Assembly: GCA_018711085.1 (NCBI GenBank)
Contig: DVIR01000043.1
Coordinates: 1 to 10,461, forward strand
Length of the DNA stretch: 10,461 nucleotides
DNA from: Faeciplasma gallinarum
GTDB taxonomy: Bacteria; Bacillota; Clostridia; Oscillospirales; Ruminococcaceae
Direction of reading: 5' to 3'
Shown: positions 1 through 6,802 of the stretch, one piece after another
Layout of the letters: each line of letters starts with the position of its first letter
How positions within the stretch are numbered: position 1 is the first letter of the stretch
Notes under the pieces: model-generated
What the model was told of the DNA's origin: nothing
The model's database searches: none
Seen by the model: the letters and a program-made list of their open reading frames with translations, nothing else
Translations under genes and position numbers: made by a program

Positions 1-41
1 TGCACGTAATAAATCTGCCACCGGGTAGAAACGTGTGTATT
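1..41 (+). promoter_or_regulatory. Upstream stem-loop of the pnuC leader (possible part of a riboswitch or attenuator)
   Basis: Bases 1-7 can pair with 31-37 (two G-U pairs). Inside this helix, 14-19 (TCTGCC) pairs with 24-29 (GGTAGA) around a four-base loop. The stack sits immediately before a strong intrinsic terminator and a transporter start codon, the arrangement seen in riboswitch-controlled or attenuated genes. I do not recognise the conserved core of the TPP, FMN, cobalamin, preQ1, THF, ZTP or T-box leaders. The window starts here, so a larger aptamer could be cut off. One frame (3-71) is open and ends in TAG, so these bases could instead be the end of an upstream gene. The structure is seen; the function is inferred. 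Confidence 0.35.
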
Positions 42-100
42 AAGCACTCGGAGCACATCGTTAGGTCTTAGAAGATGTGCTTGCGGGTGTTTGTTTTTTT
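42..100 (+). terminator. Intrinsic terminator in the pnuC 5' leader (attenuator candidate)
   Basis: Bases 42-50 pair with 84-92 and 51-59 pair with 74-82, with G83 bulged and a 14-base loop at 60-73. This gives about 18 base pairs including a few G-U pairs, followed at once by seven T residues (94-100). The T-run ends 24 bases before the pnuC start codon. The hairpin may terminate an upstream gene, or may act as a conditional terminator for pnuC. No promoter is evident between the T-run and pnuC, which makes read-through control plausible. Confidence 0.75.
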
Positions 101-124
101 GACCTTAAAAGGAGTTAGAGTAGT

Positions 125-838
125 ATGAATCCGATTAAATCGGTAAAAAACCTTTCTTTGTTTGAAAGGTGCCTGTGGGCTTTTTCTGTCGTCACAATAG
201 TGCTGTCCGGAATATTCGGCAAAAGCGAACCTATGCAGATAGCTGCGTCGGTTGTCGGTGTCACGGCGCTGATATTCGTTTCAAAGGGAGACGTGTTCGG
301 TCAGGTGCTGACGATAGTGTTTTCCGTCATGTACGGAGTGATTTCGTTTGCGTTTGCATATTACGGCGAGATGCTGACCTATCTGTGCATGACCGCACCG
401 ATAGCAGTGTCGGCGGTTGTGACATGGCTGCGCCACCCGTTTGAAAAGGGAAAGCAGGAGGTTGAGGTAAACACATTAAAGTCGTGGGAACGCGTGGCTG
501 TTGCGTTTGCAACTGTCATAATCACAGTGGCGTTTTACTTTATTCTGTCATACTTCAACACGGCGAACATCATACCAAGCACAATCTCGGTCGCCACAAG
601 CTTTTTGGCGTCTTATCACACCTTCCGCAGGAGCAGGTTCTATGCGTTCTGGTACGCCGCAAACGACGTTGTTCTTATAGTTCTTTGGGTTCTCGCTTCA
701 ATCGAGGACATTAAGTACCTCCCGATGGTGATCTGCTTCACGATGTTCCTTGTAAACGACGGCTACGGCTTTGTATACTGGTCAAAGATGCTCAAGCGGC
801 AGTCGCAGGCATCGCATGTGTCGCAGGCGTCGAAATAA
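125..838 (+). CDS. pnuC: PnuC-family nicotinamide riboside / vitamin precursor transporter
   Basis: A 237-residue integral membrane protein with about seven hydrophobic segments separated by short charged loops, the size and profile of PnuC. Family-like stretches are the K-G-D-V-F-G-Q segment near residue 54, the YYGEMLTYLCMTAPIA stretch near residue 79, the W-L-R-H-P loop near 101, and the aromatic FYAFWYAANDVV and NDGYGF segments towards the end. PnuC proteins move nicotinamide riboside down its gradient, trapped by later phosphorylation. Close relatives carry thiamine (PnuT) or riboflavin (PnuX), and the substrate cannot be fixed from sequence alone. AGGAG at 110-114 lies 10 bases before the ATG. 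The charged tail carries a duplicated S-Q-A-S motif from an 18-bp repeat at 802-832. A terminator-bearing leader precedes the gene, suggesting control at transcription elongation. Confidence 0.88.
   Translation: MNPIKSVKNLSLFERCLWAFSVVTIVLSGIFGKSEPMQIAASVVGVTALIFVSKGDVFGQVLTIVFSVMYGVISFAFAYYGEMLTYLCMTAPIAVSAVVTWLRHPFEKGKQEVEVNTLKSWERVAVAFATVIITVAFYFILSYFNTANIIPSTISVATSFLASYHTFRRSRFYAFWYAANDVVLIVLWVLASIEDIKYLPMVICFTMFLVNDGYGFVYWSKMLKRQSQASHVSQASK
802..832 (+). repeat. Short imperfect direct repeat in the 3' end of pnuC
   Basis: GTCGCAGGCATCG (802-814) recurs as GTCGCAGGCGTCG (820-832) with an 18-bp period, in frame. It encodes the repeated S-Q-A-S motif at the PnuC C-terminus. It probably arose by local slippage. 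Just downstream, 833-846 is a perfect 14-bp A/T palindrome that contains the pnuC stop codon. Confidence 0.6.
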
Positions 839-839
839 A

Positions 840-1223
840 TTTATTTCACGGCAAAACCTCAAATCAAGCACCGACGAAAGCGACATTTACATCATGATGC
901 TCAGATACTTTGATTACCGTGGAAAATTGGGCGATTACCCGATAATTTCGTCCGACGAGGCTTTGGAGCTTTTGGGCGAGGGAAAATATATCACCTCGGT
1001 TGCGCAGTATGATTTTCCCGGAACGGAGTATGCAGGCATGGTAGAGCTTGTCTACAGTGTAACCGATCTTGAGGAATACTACATTCCGTATTACAGGTTC
1101 TATGTTGAAATACCTGAGGGTGCAGAGGACGACAAAAAGCTTTACGGCGCGTATTATGTTCCGGCGGTAAGGCAGGAGTACATCTCGGATATGACTGTCT
1201 GGGACGGGCATTTCAATAACTGA
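840..1223 (+). pseudogene. C-terminal remnant of an unrecognised protein (5' truncated)
   Basis: The reading frame is open and clearly protein-like from about 858 to the stop at 1223 (for example DYPIISSDEALELL, YYIPYYRFYVEIPEG and YGAYYVPAV). Its 5' part, however, runs straight out of the pnuC tail in another frame. The first internal ATGs (894 and 897) have no Shine-Dalgarno sequence. Translated from 894 it would be 109 residues, acidic and aromatic-rich, without a signal peptide or membrane segment. The Y-x-P-Y-Y-R-F-Y-V and Y-G-A-Y-Y-V-P-A-V pattern resembles, from memory, the ends of longer Clostridia proteins of unknown function, so I read it as a fragment that lost its N-terminus by deletion next to pnuC. 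It could instead be a small gene translated by coupling to pnuC. No function can be assigned. Confidence 0.55.
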
Positions 1224-1267
1224 TTCGGCATCCGCTCATGCCGCTTAATTTGGCTTCATGTGCTATG

Positions 1268-1313
1268 AAAAAATCCGGCCTTTCCCGCTAAGGAAAGACC
1301 GGATTTATTTTTA
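1268..1313. terminator. Bidirectional intrinsic terminator between convergent genes
   Basis: AAATCCGG and CTTTCC (1271-1285, with one extra C at the centre) pair with GGAAAG and CCGGATTT (1292-1306) around a six-base loop. The A-run on the left and T-run on the right make it work in both directions. It lies between the remnant ending at 1223 and the minus-strand araC gene ending at 1369, and so serves both converging transcripts. Confidence 0.85.
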
Positions 1314-1368
1314 ATCACATCTGACATTTAAAACGGATCAACGGATCAAAGACGTCGTTGCGGTTATA

Positions 1369-2232
1369 TTATGCATGCTTTCCGCCTGATCTGCGAACCT
1401 TGTTTCTATGCTCGGCGTAAATCATTCTGTACTCGGCAGGGGATACGTTCTCCTGCTTTTTAAATACAGCGCAGAAATAGCTGCAGTCGTTGTAGCCTAC
1501 AGCCCTTGAAACGTCGCTTATCGACAGCTCCGTGTCAAGCAGGAGGTTTTTGGCTTCATATATTCTCTTCTTGGTCAGGTGCTCAAACGGACGCATGTTC
1601 ATGCACTCCTTGAATATCCTGCATATGTACTGCGGGGACAGGTCAACCGTCTTTGCAAGGTCGGTAAGAGATATATCCCTTGAATAGTTTTTGTCTATGT
1701 AATCTATGATTGTCTTGAGCTGCTCCATGCGGTGGCTTTCCCTCGGGGAAATCGGGCAGGATATCATTCTGTTAAGCTCTACGAGGAATGAGTACACGTT
1801 TGAGGAGTTTGTGTATCCGGAGTATATGTTAGACGAGCGGACGGTTTTTATCATGCGCTCCCATATCTTTTCTAACGGAGATATGTCCGACACCTTGAAA
1901 ATGACCGGCTTTGAAAATCCGAAGCTGTCCATTATCATGTTGATCGCGGTTCCGGAAAACGTCACCCAGTGAGTTTCCCAGTTAAAACCGTCTTTTGCCG
2001 TGTATTCATGGGGGTAAAACGCCGGAAGAACAAATCCCGTTCCTTTTCCGATCTTGTGCTTTTCGCCGTCTAAATACAATATACCTTCGCCGCAGGCTGT
2101 GTAAATCACCTGGTGATACACGTGTCCGGACGGACGCATACAATGGCACTCGGGGTCTGTAGATCCCACTCCGGTAACGTATATCGGAAGCTTGACCTCA
2201 TCTCCTAAAAGTGCAAAACAAAACTCCCGCAT
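1369..2232 (-). CDS. AraC-family transcriptional regulator with N-terminal cupin sensor domain
   Basis: A 287-residue protein. Residues about 10-150 form an AraC-type cupin sensor (P-E/H-Y and T-H-W-V-T-F-S-G motifs near residues 74-94). Residues about 180-280 carry the two helix-turn-helix motifs (ISLTDLAKTVDLSPQYICRIF, then the G-Y-N-D-C-S-Y-F...F-K-K...S-P-A-E-Y-R signature). Members of this type usually sense sugars or related small molecules and activate nearby catabolic genes; the ligand and targets here are unknown. I chose the ATG at 2232 because AAAGGGGG lies 9 bases upstream. In-frame ATGs at 2304 and 2277 would extend the protein, but 2277 falls inside the predicted -10 box and 2304 in the -35 box. 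The C-terminal tail is short and basic. No sugar-metabolism gene is adjacent in the window, so it is an orphan regulator here. It may autoregulate through the repeats overlapping its promoter. Confidence 0.9.
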   Translation of the reverse strand: MREFCFALLGDEVKLPIYVTGVGSTDPECHCMRPSGHVYHQVIYTACGEGILYLDGEKHKIGKGTGFVLPAFYPHEYTAKDGFNWETHWVTFSGTAINMIMDSFGFSKPVIFKVSDISPLEKIWERMIKTVRSSNIYSGYTNSSNVYSFLVELNRMISCPISPRESHRMEQLKTIIDYIDKNYSRDISLTDLAKTVDLSPQYICRIFKECMNMRPFEHLTKKRIYEAKNLLLDTELSISDVSRAVGYNDCSYFCAVFKKQENVSPAEYRMIYAEHRNKVRRSGGKHA

Positions 2233-2275
2233 GACAATGCGCCCCCTTTCAAGGCAAAAACAAAAAACCACTTTC

Positions 2276-2304
2276 ATGATAACACCTAATTTTTTTCTTG
2301 TCAA
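2276..2304 (-). promoter_or_regulatory. Predicted sigma-A promoter of araC
   Basis: On the minus strand a perfect TTGACA (2304-2299) is separated by 17 bp from TATCAT (2281-2276), five of six matches to the consensus -10. Transcription would begin near 2269-2271, about 40 bases before the chosen araC start. A weaker second candidate lies upstream (TTGACA at 2389-2384, 18 bp, TTGAAT at 2365-2360). Confidence 0.65.
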
Positions 2305-2358
2305 TGTTTAATTTAATTATATTTTTTTCTTGAATTAAAATCGGCATTGAAAGGTGTT
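2281..2358. repeat. Nested inverted and direct repeats in the araC control region
   Basis: On the plus strand three arms are arranged symmetrically: AACACCT (2281-2287) with AGGTGTT (2352-2358), TCAATG (2301-2306) with CATTGA (2345-2350), and TTTAATT (2307-2313) with AATTAAA (2333-2339). Superimposed is a 12-bp direct repeat, ATTTTTTTCTTG, at 2289-2300 and 2321-2332. Its 32-bp period is close to three helical turns, and one copy overlaps the predicted -35 box. AraC-family proteins typically bind direct repeats, so an operator is plausible, but A/T-rich sequence also yields such matches by chance. Confidence 0.45.
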
Positions 2359-2435
2359 TATTCAAATTACGTCGTTTTGCAGATGTCAAGGATGCATTTC
2401 ACAGCAAACAGGCATATGTAAAATTGTCTGATCAG

Positions 2436-4352
2436 CTACTGCATTTCTACCCATTTGTCCATGCATTCGTTCAGCTCTTCTTTTCTTTGCTCAAGAGTTT
2501 GGCACAGTTCGTTCATCTTTATATAGTCTGCCGCCGTTTCGGGGTCGCAAATTGCCGCCTCAAGGTCCTTTATCTGTGTCTCAAGGTCGCCTATGTGCTC
2601 CTCAAGCTCTTTTATGTCCTGCTTTTTCTTCACGTCAAGAGCACGCTGGTTTTTGGTGCGGTATTGCTTTTTCGGCGGTGCGGCAGCCTCATGAGCACGC
2701 GCTGCCTGCTCTGCGGCTTCCCGCTCAACCACCTTTTGTGCCAGATAGTCGTCGTAGTTTCCTTTGTATTCTTTGCTTGATGCATCGGATATGCAAACTA
2801 TCCTTGTGGCGATCTTGTTTAAAAGATACCTGTCGTGCGATACAAAGATTATCGTTCCGGTGTATTCGCTCAGGGCATCCTCTAAGACCTCTTTTGTTGA
2901 TATGTCGAGGTGGTTTGTAGGCTCGTCCAGTATTAAAACATTTGCCCGCCGCAGCATCATAAGCGCAAAGCTGAGCTTTGTCTTTTCTCCGCCGCTTATG
3001 ACCCCTACGGGCTTGAACACGCTTTCCCCGCTCAATAAAACGCTTCCTAAAACGCTTCTTATCTGAAGATCCGTCATGGCGGGATATCTGTTGTGAATTT
3101 CGTCGATGACAGTGTTGTGCGGGTTGAGCTGCTCGTTTTTCTGATCAAAATATGCGGTTCTGACGTTTTGTGCCCACGATATCCGACCCTTTGAGTGGGG
3201 CAATATCCCGAGGATAGTTTTTAATATCGTGGATTTTCCCGCTCCGTTCGCTCCGATTATTCCCACGCGATCAGCTCGCCTCACGCTCAGCGAAAAGCTG
3301 TCTAAAAGTATGCTTTGCCCGCCGTCCGGAGAAATGTCTATATCCGATACCTCAAGAACCTCCTTAGGCGGCTCAATGTCGTATTCAAGCTTTATCTTTG
3401 CGGGCTTGTGATATACGTGCGGCTTTTCAACTGCGTTTTCCTCTATCCTGTCAAGCATGTGCTGCTTTGATTTCGCAGCCTTTGCGCTTGTTGCGCTTGC
3501 TCGGTTCTTGTCTATGAAAAACCTAAGCTCGCTTATCTTTTCCTGCTCCGCTTTGTATATCTTCTCCTGACGCGCCACCTCTTCTTTTTTAAGCTTTAAA
3601 AATGTCGTGTAGTTTCCCGAATACGATTTTAAATGCATGTATTCTATTTCGCATATGCGAGTGCATATCCTGTCGAGAAAATATCTGTTGTGCGAAACTG
3701 TAAGTATCGTTCCTTTGTATCCGAGAAGATAGTCCTCAAGCCACTGCATGGTATCGAGGTCAAGGTGGTTTGTAGGCTCGTCGAGTATCAAAAGCTCCGG
3801 CTCTTCAAGCAAAAGCTTTGCAAGCGCCAGACGCGTTCTTTCTCCTCCGGACAGCGAGTTTACCGAGCGCTCAAGATCAAGCCCCGAAAATCCCATTCCG
3901 TTGAGAATCGTCTTTATCTTCACGTCAATTATGTACCCGTCGTTGTTTTCGTAGTGCGTGCTGAGCTTAGCATACTCCGCCTCCGCTTTTTCAAGCTCCG
4001 CAGGGGAAAGCGACGCATAGGACGCCTCGATTTCGCTCATTCTTTCGTATTCCCGATCAAGCTCCGAAAAAGGCTTTCTCATCTCCTGCGCTATGGAACA
4101 CTCTGCGCTCAGCCCCACGCCCTGCTCAAGGTATCCTATGCGCAGATTTTGGGCAAAGCTTATCGAACCGGAACCATCAGGAGCCTTATCCCAGCTTGTC
4201 TTGCCGGTTATAATGGATAAAAGAGTGGTCTTGCCGCAGCCGTTCACGCCGACAAGCCCTATTCTTTCACCTTGATTTATTGTGAAATTGATGTTTTCAA
4301 GTATAGCTTCACCGTTGTAGTATTTATACACATTTTCAAGTGATACAAGCAT
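2436..4352 (-). CDS. ABC-F family ATPase, YdiF-like translation factor
   Basis: A 638-residue soluble protein with two ABC domains and no membrane segment. Domain 1 has Walker A GVNGCGKTT (35-43), signature LSGGE (167-171), Walker B LLILDEP (187-193) and the switch histidine H221. A charged linker (about 239-325) follows. Domain 2 has GANGAGKST (367-375), ISGGE (452-456) and VLILDEP (472-478). A long charged coiled coil (about 565-638) closes the protein, as in Bacillus YdiF. ABC-F proteins bind the ribosomal E site and relieve stalled or drug-bound ribosomes; housekeeping YdiF/YfmR-type members are likelier here than a dedicated resistance factor. The start at 4352 has AGGGAG 5-6 bases upstream. 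An in-frame ATG at 4418 would add 22 residues that resemble nothing in the family. The gene is divergent from ruvC. Oddities are a cysteine in the first Walker A and I for L in the second signature; all catalytic residues are present. Confidence 0.92.
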   Translation of the reverse strand: MLVSLENVYKYYNGEAILENINFTINQGERIGLVGVNGCGKTTLLSIITGKTSWDKAPDGSGSISFAQNLRIGYLEQGVGLSAECSIAQEMRKPFSELDREYERMSEIEASYASLSPAELEKAEAEYAKLSTHYENNDGYIIDVKIKTILNGMGFSGLDLERSVNSLSGGERTRLALAKLLLEEPELLILDEPTNHLDLDTMQWLEDYLLGYKGTILTVSHNRYFLDRICTRICEIEYMHLKSYSGNYTTFLKLKKEEVARQEKIYKAEQEKISELRFFIDKNRASATSAKAAKSKQHMLDRIEENAVEKPHVYHKPAKIKLEYDIEPPKEVLEVSDIDISPDGGQSILLDSFSLSVRRADRVGIIGANGAGKSTILKTILGILPHSKGRISWAQNVRTAYFDQKNEQLNPHNTVIDEIHNRYPAMTDLQIRSVLGSVLLSGESVFKPVGVISGGEKTKLSFALMMLRRANVLILDEPTNHLDISTKEVLEDALSEYTGTIIFVSHDRYLLNKIATRIVCISDASSKEYKGNYDDYLAQKVVEREAAEQAARAHEAAAPPKKQYRTKNQRALDVKKKQDIKELEEHIGDLETQIKDLEAAICDPETAADYIKMNELCQTLEQRKEELNECMDKWVEMQ

Positions 4353-4433
4353 AAATTCTCCCTCATAATCTTGTGCTGCCATGTAAAGTATCCGCAAAAG
4401 GCGTATTAGCTGCGCCACGCGTCAGGCATGATT

Positions 4434-4462
4434 ATTATATATCCGCGCATACTGTTTGGCAA
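4434..4462 (-). promoter_or_regulatory. Predicted promoter of the ABC-F gene
   Basis: On the minus strand TTGCCA (4462-4457) and TATAAT (4439-4434) are separated by exactly 17 bp. The implied transcript starts near 4427, giving a leader of about 75 bases before the start codon at 4352. I see no clear terminator hairpin in that leader, so no attenuation of the kind known for some resistance ABC-F genes is evident. Confidence 0.7.
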
Positions 4463-4481
4463 TAGCCTTTTTTGTTTAGGG

Positions 4482-4510
4482 TTGATTATCGAAAACGGTT
4501 GTGATATAAT
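4482..4510 (+). promoter_or_regulatory. Predicted promoter of the ruvC-ecfA operon
   Basis: TTGATT (4482-4487), a 17-bp spacer and a perfect TATAAT (4505-4510) with an extended -10 TG at 4502-4503. The predicted start of transcription is near 4517, about 30 bases before the ruvC GTG. It is the only strong promoter seen ahead of seven closely spaced genes. It lies back to back with the ABC-F promoter, the two -35 boxes being about 20 bp apart. Confidence 0.75.
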
Positions 4511-4547
4511 AAACTGATTATTGATTCAAGTATGGAGGTGCGCCGCA

Positions 4548-5087
4548 GTGAATTTGAGGATACTCGGAATAGATCCGGGGTACGCAATAGTGGGCTTCGG
4601 CGTACTGGATTATGACGGCAGAGATTTTTCCGTTGTAAATTTCGGCGCTATAACAACCCCCGCCGGGATGGACTTTGAGGATAGGCTTGAAATAATATAT
4701 CGCGATATGAACGAAGTGATAAATACCTATCACCCCGAGGCGATGTCCTTAGAAAAGCTTTTTTTCAACACGAACCACACAACTGCAATAGACGTCGCCC
4801 AGGCAAGGGGAGTAATACTTTTGAGCGCAAAGCAAAACGGCGTTACGGTGTTTGAATACACCCCGCTTCAGGTGAAAAACTCGGTTGTCGGCTACGGAAA
4901 AGCCGAGAAGAAACAGGTTCAGCAGATGACCCGCTCTCTTCTCAGACTTAAAGAGGTTCCAAAGCCTGATGATACGGCGGACGCACTTGCGCTTGCCATA
5001 ACACACGGACACAACTCATTTTCAAACGCATACGGAGCATATGCATGTAACGGATGCAGCAACGACAGTATCGGGAGAAAGAAATGA
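4548..5087 (+). CDS. ruvC: Holliday junction resolvase RuvC (crossover junction endodeoxyribonuclease)
   Basis: A 179-residue RNase H-fold nuclease that cuts four-way DNA junctions symmetrically, completing recombinational repair with RuvAB. The acidic catalytic set is complete: D9 in the GIDPG motif, E69 in LEKLFF, and D142 and D145 in DDTADALA, followed by H153. The V-K-N/Y-G-K-A-E-K-K-Q-V segment (109-124) matches the family's DNA-contact region. Length is normal, with a tail of about 25 residues after the last motif that is probably flexible. The start is GTG at 4548, chosen because GGAGGTG (4534-4540) sits 7 bases upstream; an upstream TTG at 4521 is too close to the promoter. The stop overlaps the ruvA start (ATGA), implying translational coupling. 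It is the first gene of the operon. Confidence 0.97.
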   Translation: MNLRILGIDPGYAIVGFGVLDYDGRDFSVVNFGAITTPAGMDFEDRLEIIYRDMNEVINTYHPEAMSLEKLFFNTNHTTAIDVAQARGVILLSAKQNGVTVFEYTPLQVKNSVVGYGKAEKKQVQQMTRSLLRLKEVPKPDDTADALALAITHGHNSFSNAYGAYACNGCSNDSIGRKK

Positions 5088-5695
5088 TATACAGCTTAAC
5101 AGGTAACATAGTTCACACTGAACAGGATATGTGCGTGATAGAGTGCGCAGGCGTGGGATACGCATGCAAAACCTCGCTCGGCACGCTTGCACAGCTCTCC
5201 GGAGTGCAGACCGCAACCCTTTATACATACCTTGCGGTGAGAGAGGATGCCGTGGAGCTGTTCGGATTTTATTCAAAGGATGAGCTGTCATGCTTTAAGC
5301 TTTTGACTTCGGTGAGCGGAGTCGGCGCAAAGTATGCGCTGTCAATTCTTTCGAGCTACACCCCCTCGCAGGTTGCACTTGCAATAGTTTCAGAGGACAC
5401 AAAGGCATTTTCAAAGGTAAAGGGCATAGGCTCAAAGATCGCTCAGAGGATTGTAATGGAGCTAAAAGATAAGATTTCAAAGGAGGCTGCCGCTGGCTTT
5501 GACGGCTGCGACATCGAGCAGGTGTCCGCCGTTGTCGGAAATTCCGTTGCCGCCGAGGCGATAGAAGCTCTTGTGGTTTTGGGATACACTCAGTCGGAAG
5601 CTGCCGCCGCAGTGTCAAAGTGCGACAGCGCGCTTAAAGTTGACGATATTATAAAGCAGTGTTTAAAGACTCTTTCTTCCAATAAAAGAATGTAA
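5084..5695 (+). CDS. ruvA: Holliday junction DNA helicase subunit RuvA
   Basis: A 203-residue DNA-binding subunit whose tetramer holds the Holliday junction open and loads RuvB. The three RuvA domains are visible: an N-terminal OB fold starting MIYSLTGNIV (about 1-65), two helix-hairpin-helix motifs (S-V-S-G-V-G-A-K near 74-81 and V-K-G-I-G-S-K-I-A-Q-R near 109-119), and a C-terminal RuvB-contacting three-helix domain (A-A-E-A-I-E-A-L-V-V-L-G-Y near 152-164) after a flexible acidic linker. The ATG at 5084 is inside the ruvC stop overlap, with GGGAG just upstream. A longer frame from 5054 lacks family support. ruvB follows after 27 bp. Confidence 0.97.
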   Translation: MIYSLTGNIVHTEQDMCVIECAGVGYACKTSLGTLAQLSGVQTATLYTYLAVREDAVELFGFYSKDELSCFKLLTSVSGVGAKYALSILSSYTPSQVALAIVSEDTKAFSKVKGIGSKIAQRIVMELKDKISKEAAAGFDGCDIEQVSAVVGNSVAAEAIEALVVLGYTQSEAAAAVSKCDSALKVDDIIKQCLKTLSSNKRM

Positions 5696-5722
5696 TCGGC
5701 ATGATTCGGAGGCGAATGCGAC

Positions 5723-6766
5723 ATGATAGAAACCGGTGAATTTGATTTTGAAAACAGAATAGTCGCGCCGAACATGATAGCGGGCGAAAGCGAGGAAAAC
5801 GATTATTCTTTAAGGCCGAAAACGCTGAGCGAATATATCGGTCAGGAAAAGGTCAAAGAAAACCTCGCCATATACATCGAGGCCGCCAAAAAAAGAGGCG
5901 ACGCTTTGGATCACGTCCTTCTTTACGGCCCTCCGGGACTCGGAAAGACGACGCTTTCGGCAATAATTGCGCACGAGATGGGCGTAAATATAAGGATAAC
6001 CTCCGGCCCTGCCATAGAAAAGCCGGGAGACCTCGCCGCACTTCTTACAAACCTTCAGCCGGGAGATGTTTTGTTCATAGACGAAATACACAGGCTTTCA
6101 AGGGCGATAGAAGAGGTTCTTTATCCCGCGCTCGAGGACTTCGCCATAGACATTATAATAGGTAAGGGACCTGCGGCGCGCTCTATAAGAATAGACCTGC
6201 CCAAGTTCACCCTTATAGGAGCGACAACGAGAGCGGGTCAGCTCACATCACCTTTAAGAGACAGATTCGGAGTTATACAGCGCCTCGAGCTTTATTCAAC
6301 CGATGAGCTGTGCCGCATAATTCAGCGCTCTGCTGTGATATTGGGCGTTGCGTGCGATAAAGACGGCGCGTATGAGATGGCGTCCCGCTCAAGGGGAACG
6401 CCGAGAATTGCAAACAGACTGCTAAAGCGTGTCAGGGACTTTGCCGATGTAATGGGCAACGGAGTTATAACAAAGAAAATCGCCAAAATAGCGCTTGACA
6501 GAATGGAAATAGATGAGCTGGGACTTGATTCTTTGGATAAAAGAATGTTGACCATGATTATAAAGGGCTATAACGGCGGGCCGGTCGGTCTTGAAACCCT
6601 GGCCTCGGCAATCGGAGAAGAAGCGGTGACGCTTGAGGATGTGTGCGAGCCGTTTTTGATGCAGCTTGGATTTATAGCAAGGACGCCGCGCGGAAGATGC
6701 GCTACCGAGCTGGCGTATAAGCATTTGGGAATCCTTCGGGACGGTCAGACGTCTTTGGACTTGTGA
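5723..6766 (+). CDS. ruvB: Holliday junction branch migration ATPase RuvB
   Basis: A 347-residue AAA+ motor that forms hexameric rings on duplex arms and drives branch migration with RuvA. Motifs in order: the R-P-x-x-L-x-E-Y-I-G-Q start (31-41), Walker A GPPGLGKTT (69-77), Walker B with DEIH (120-123), sensor 1 GATTRAG (166-172), arginine-finger region PLRDRFG (177-183), sensor 2 in GTPRIANRLLKRVRD, and a C-terminal winged helix containing G-G-P-V-G-L-E-T-L and ending with the R-T-P-R-G-R motif. Length is typical, with a slightly long N-terminus of about 27 residues before the conserved part. GGAGG (5708-5712) lies 10 bases before the ATG. Confidence 0.98.
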   Translation: MIETGEFDFENRIVAPNMIAGESEENDYSLRPKTLSEYIGQEKVKENLAIYIEAAKKRGDALDHVLLYGPPGLGKTTLSAIIAHEMGVNIRITSGPAIEKPGDLAALLTNLQPGDVLFIDEIHRLSRAIEEVLYPALEDFAIDIIIGKGPAARSIRIDLPKFTLIGATTRAGQLTSPLRDRFGVIQRLELYSTDELCRIIQRSAVILGVACDKDGAYEMASRSRGTPRIANRLLKRVRDFADVMGNGVITKKIAKIALDRMEIDELGLDSLDKRMLTMIIKGYNGGPVGLETLASAIGEEAVTLEDVCEPFLMQLGFIARTPRGRCATELAYKHLGILRDGQTSLDL

Positions 6767-6802
6767 CGCTTTTGCGTTGATTATAATGTAAGGAGAATCG
6801 GT

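Noticed and set aside
1333..1348. Tandem ACGGATCA repeat (two copies) downstream of araC
   Set aside because: Only two 8-bp units in a 3' intergenic region; too little to suggest an attachment site or satellite.
2424..2780. Plus-strand hydrophobic frame resembling a membrane protein
   Set aside because: It is the complement of the ABC-F coiled coil, where reversed Glu/Lys codons read as Leu/Phe/Val, and it has no ribosome binding site.
4407..4430. Seven-codon leader ORF (ATG to TAA) before the ABC-F gene, as in drug-induced attenuation
   Set aside because: Its ATG lies at the predicted transcription start with no ribosome binding site, and no terminator hairpin with a T-run follows.
4489..4503. 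LexA/SOS-box-like CGAAAACGGTTG within the ruvC promoter spacer
   Set aside because: The Firmicute box needs GAAC and GTTC separated by four bases. Here the half-sites are imperfect and the spacing is one base short, so SOS control is not supported by sequence.
6782..6787. TATAAT just upstream of glmM as a possible internal promoter
   Set aside because: No -35 hexamer at suitable spacing, and the implied start would fall in the glmM ribosome binding site.
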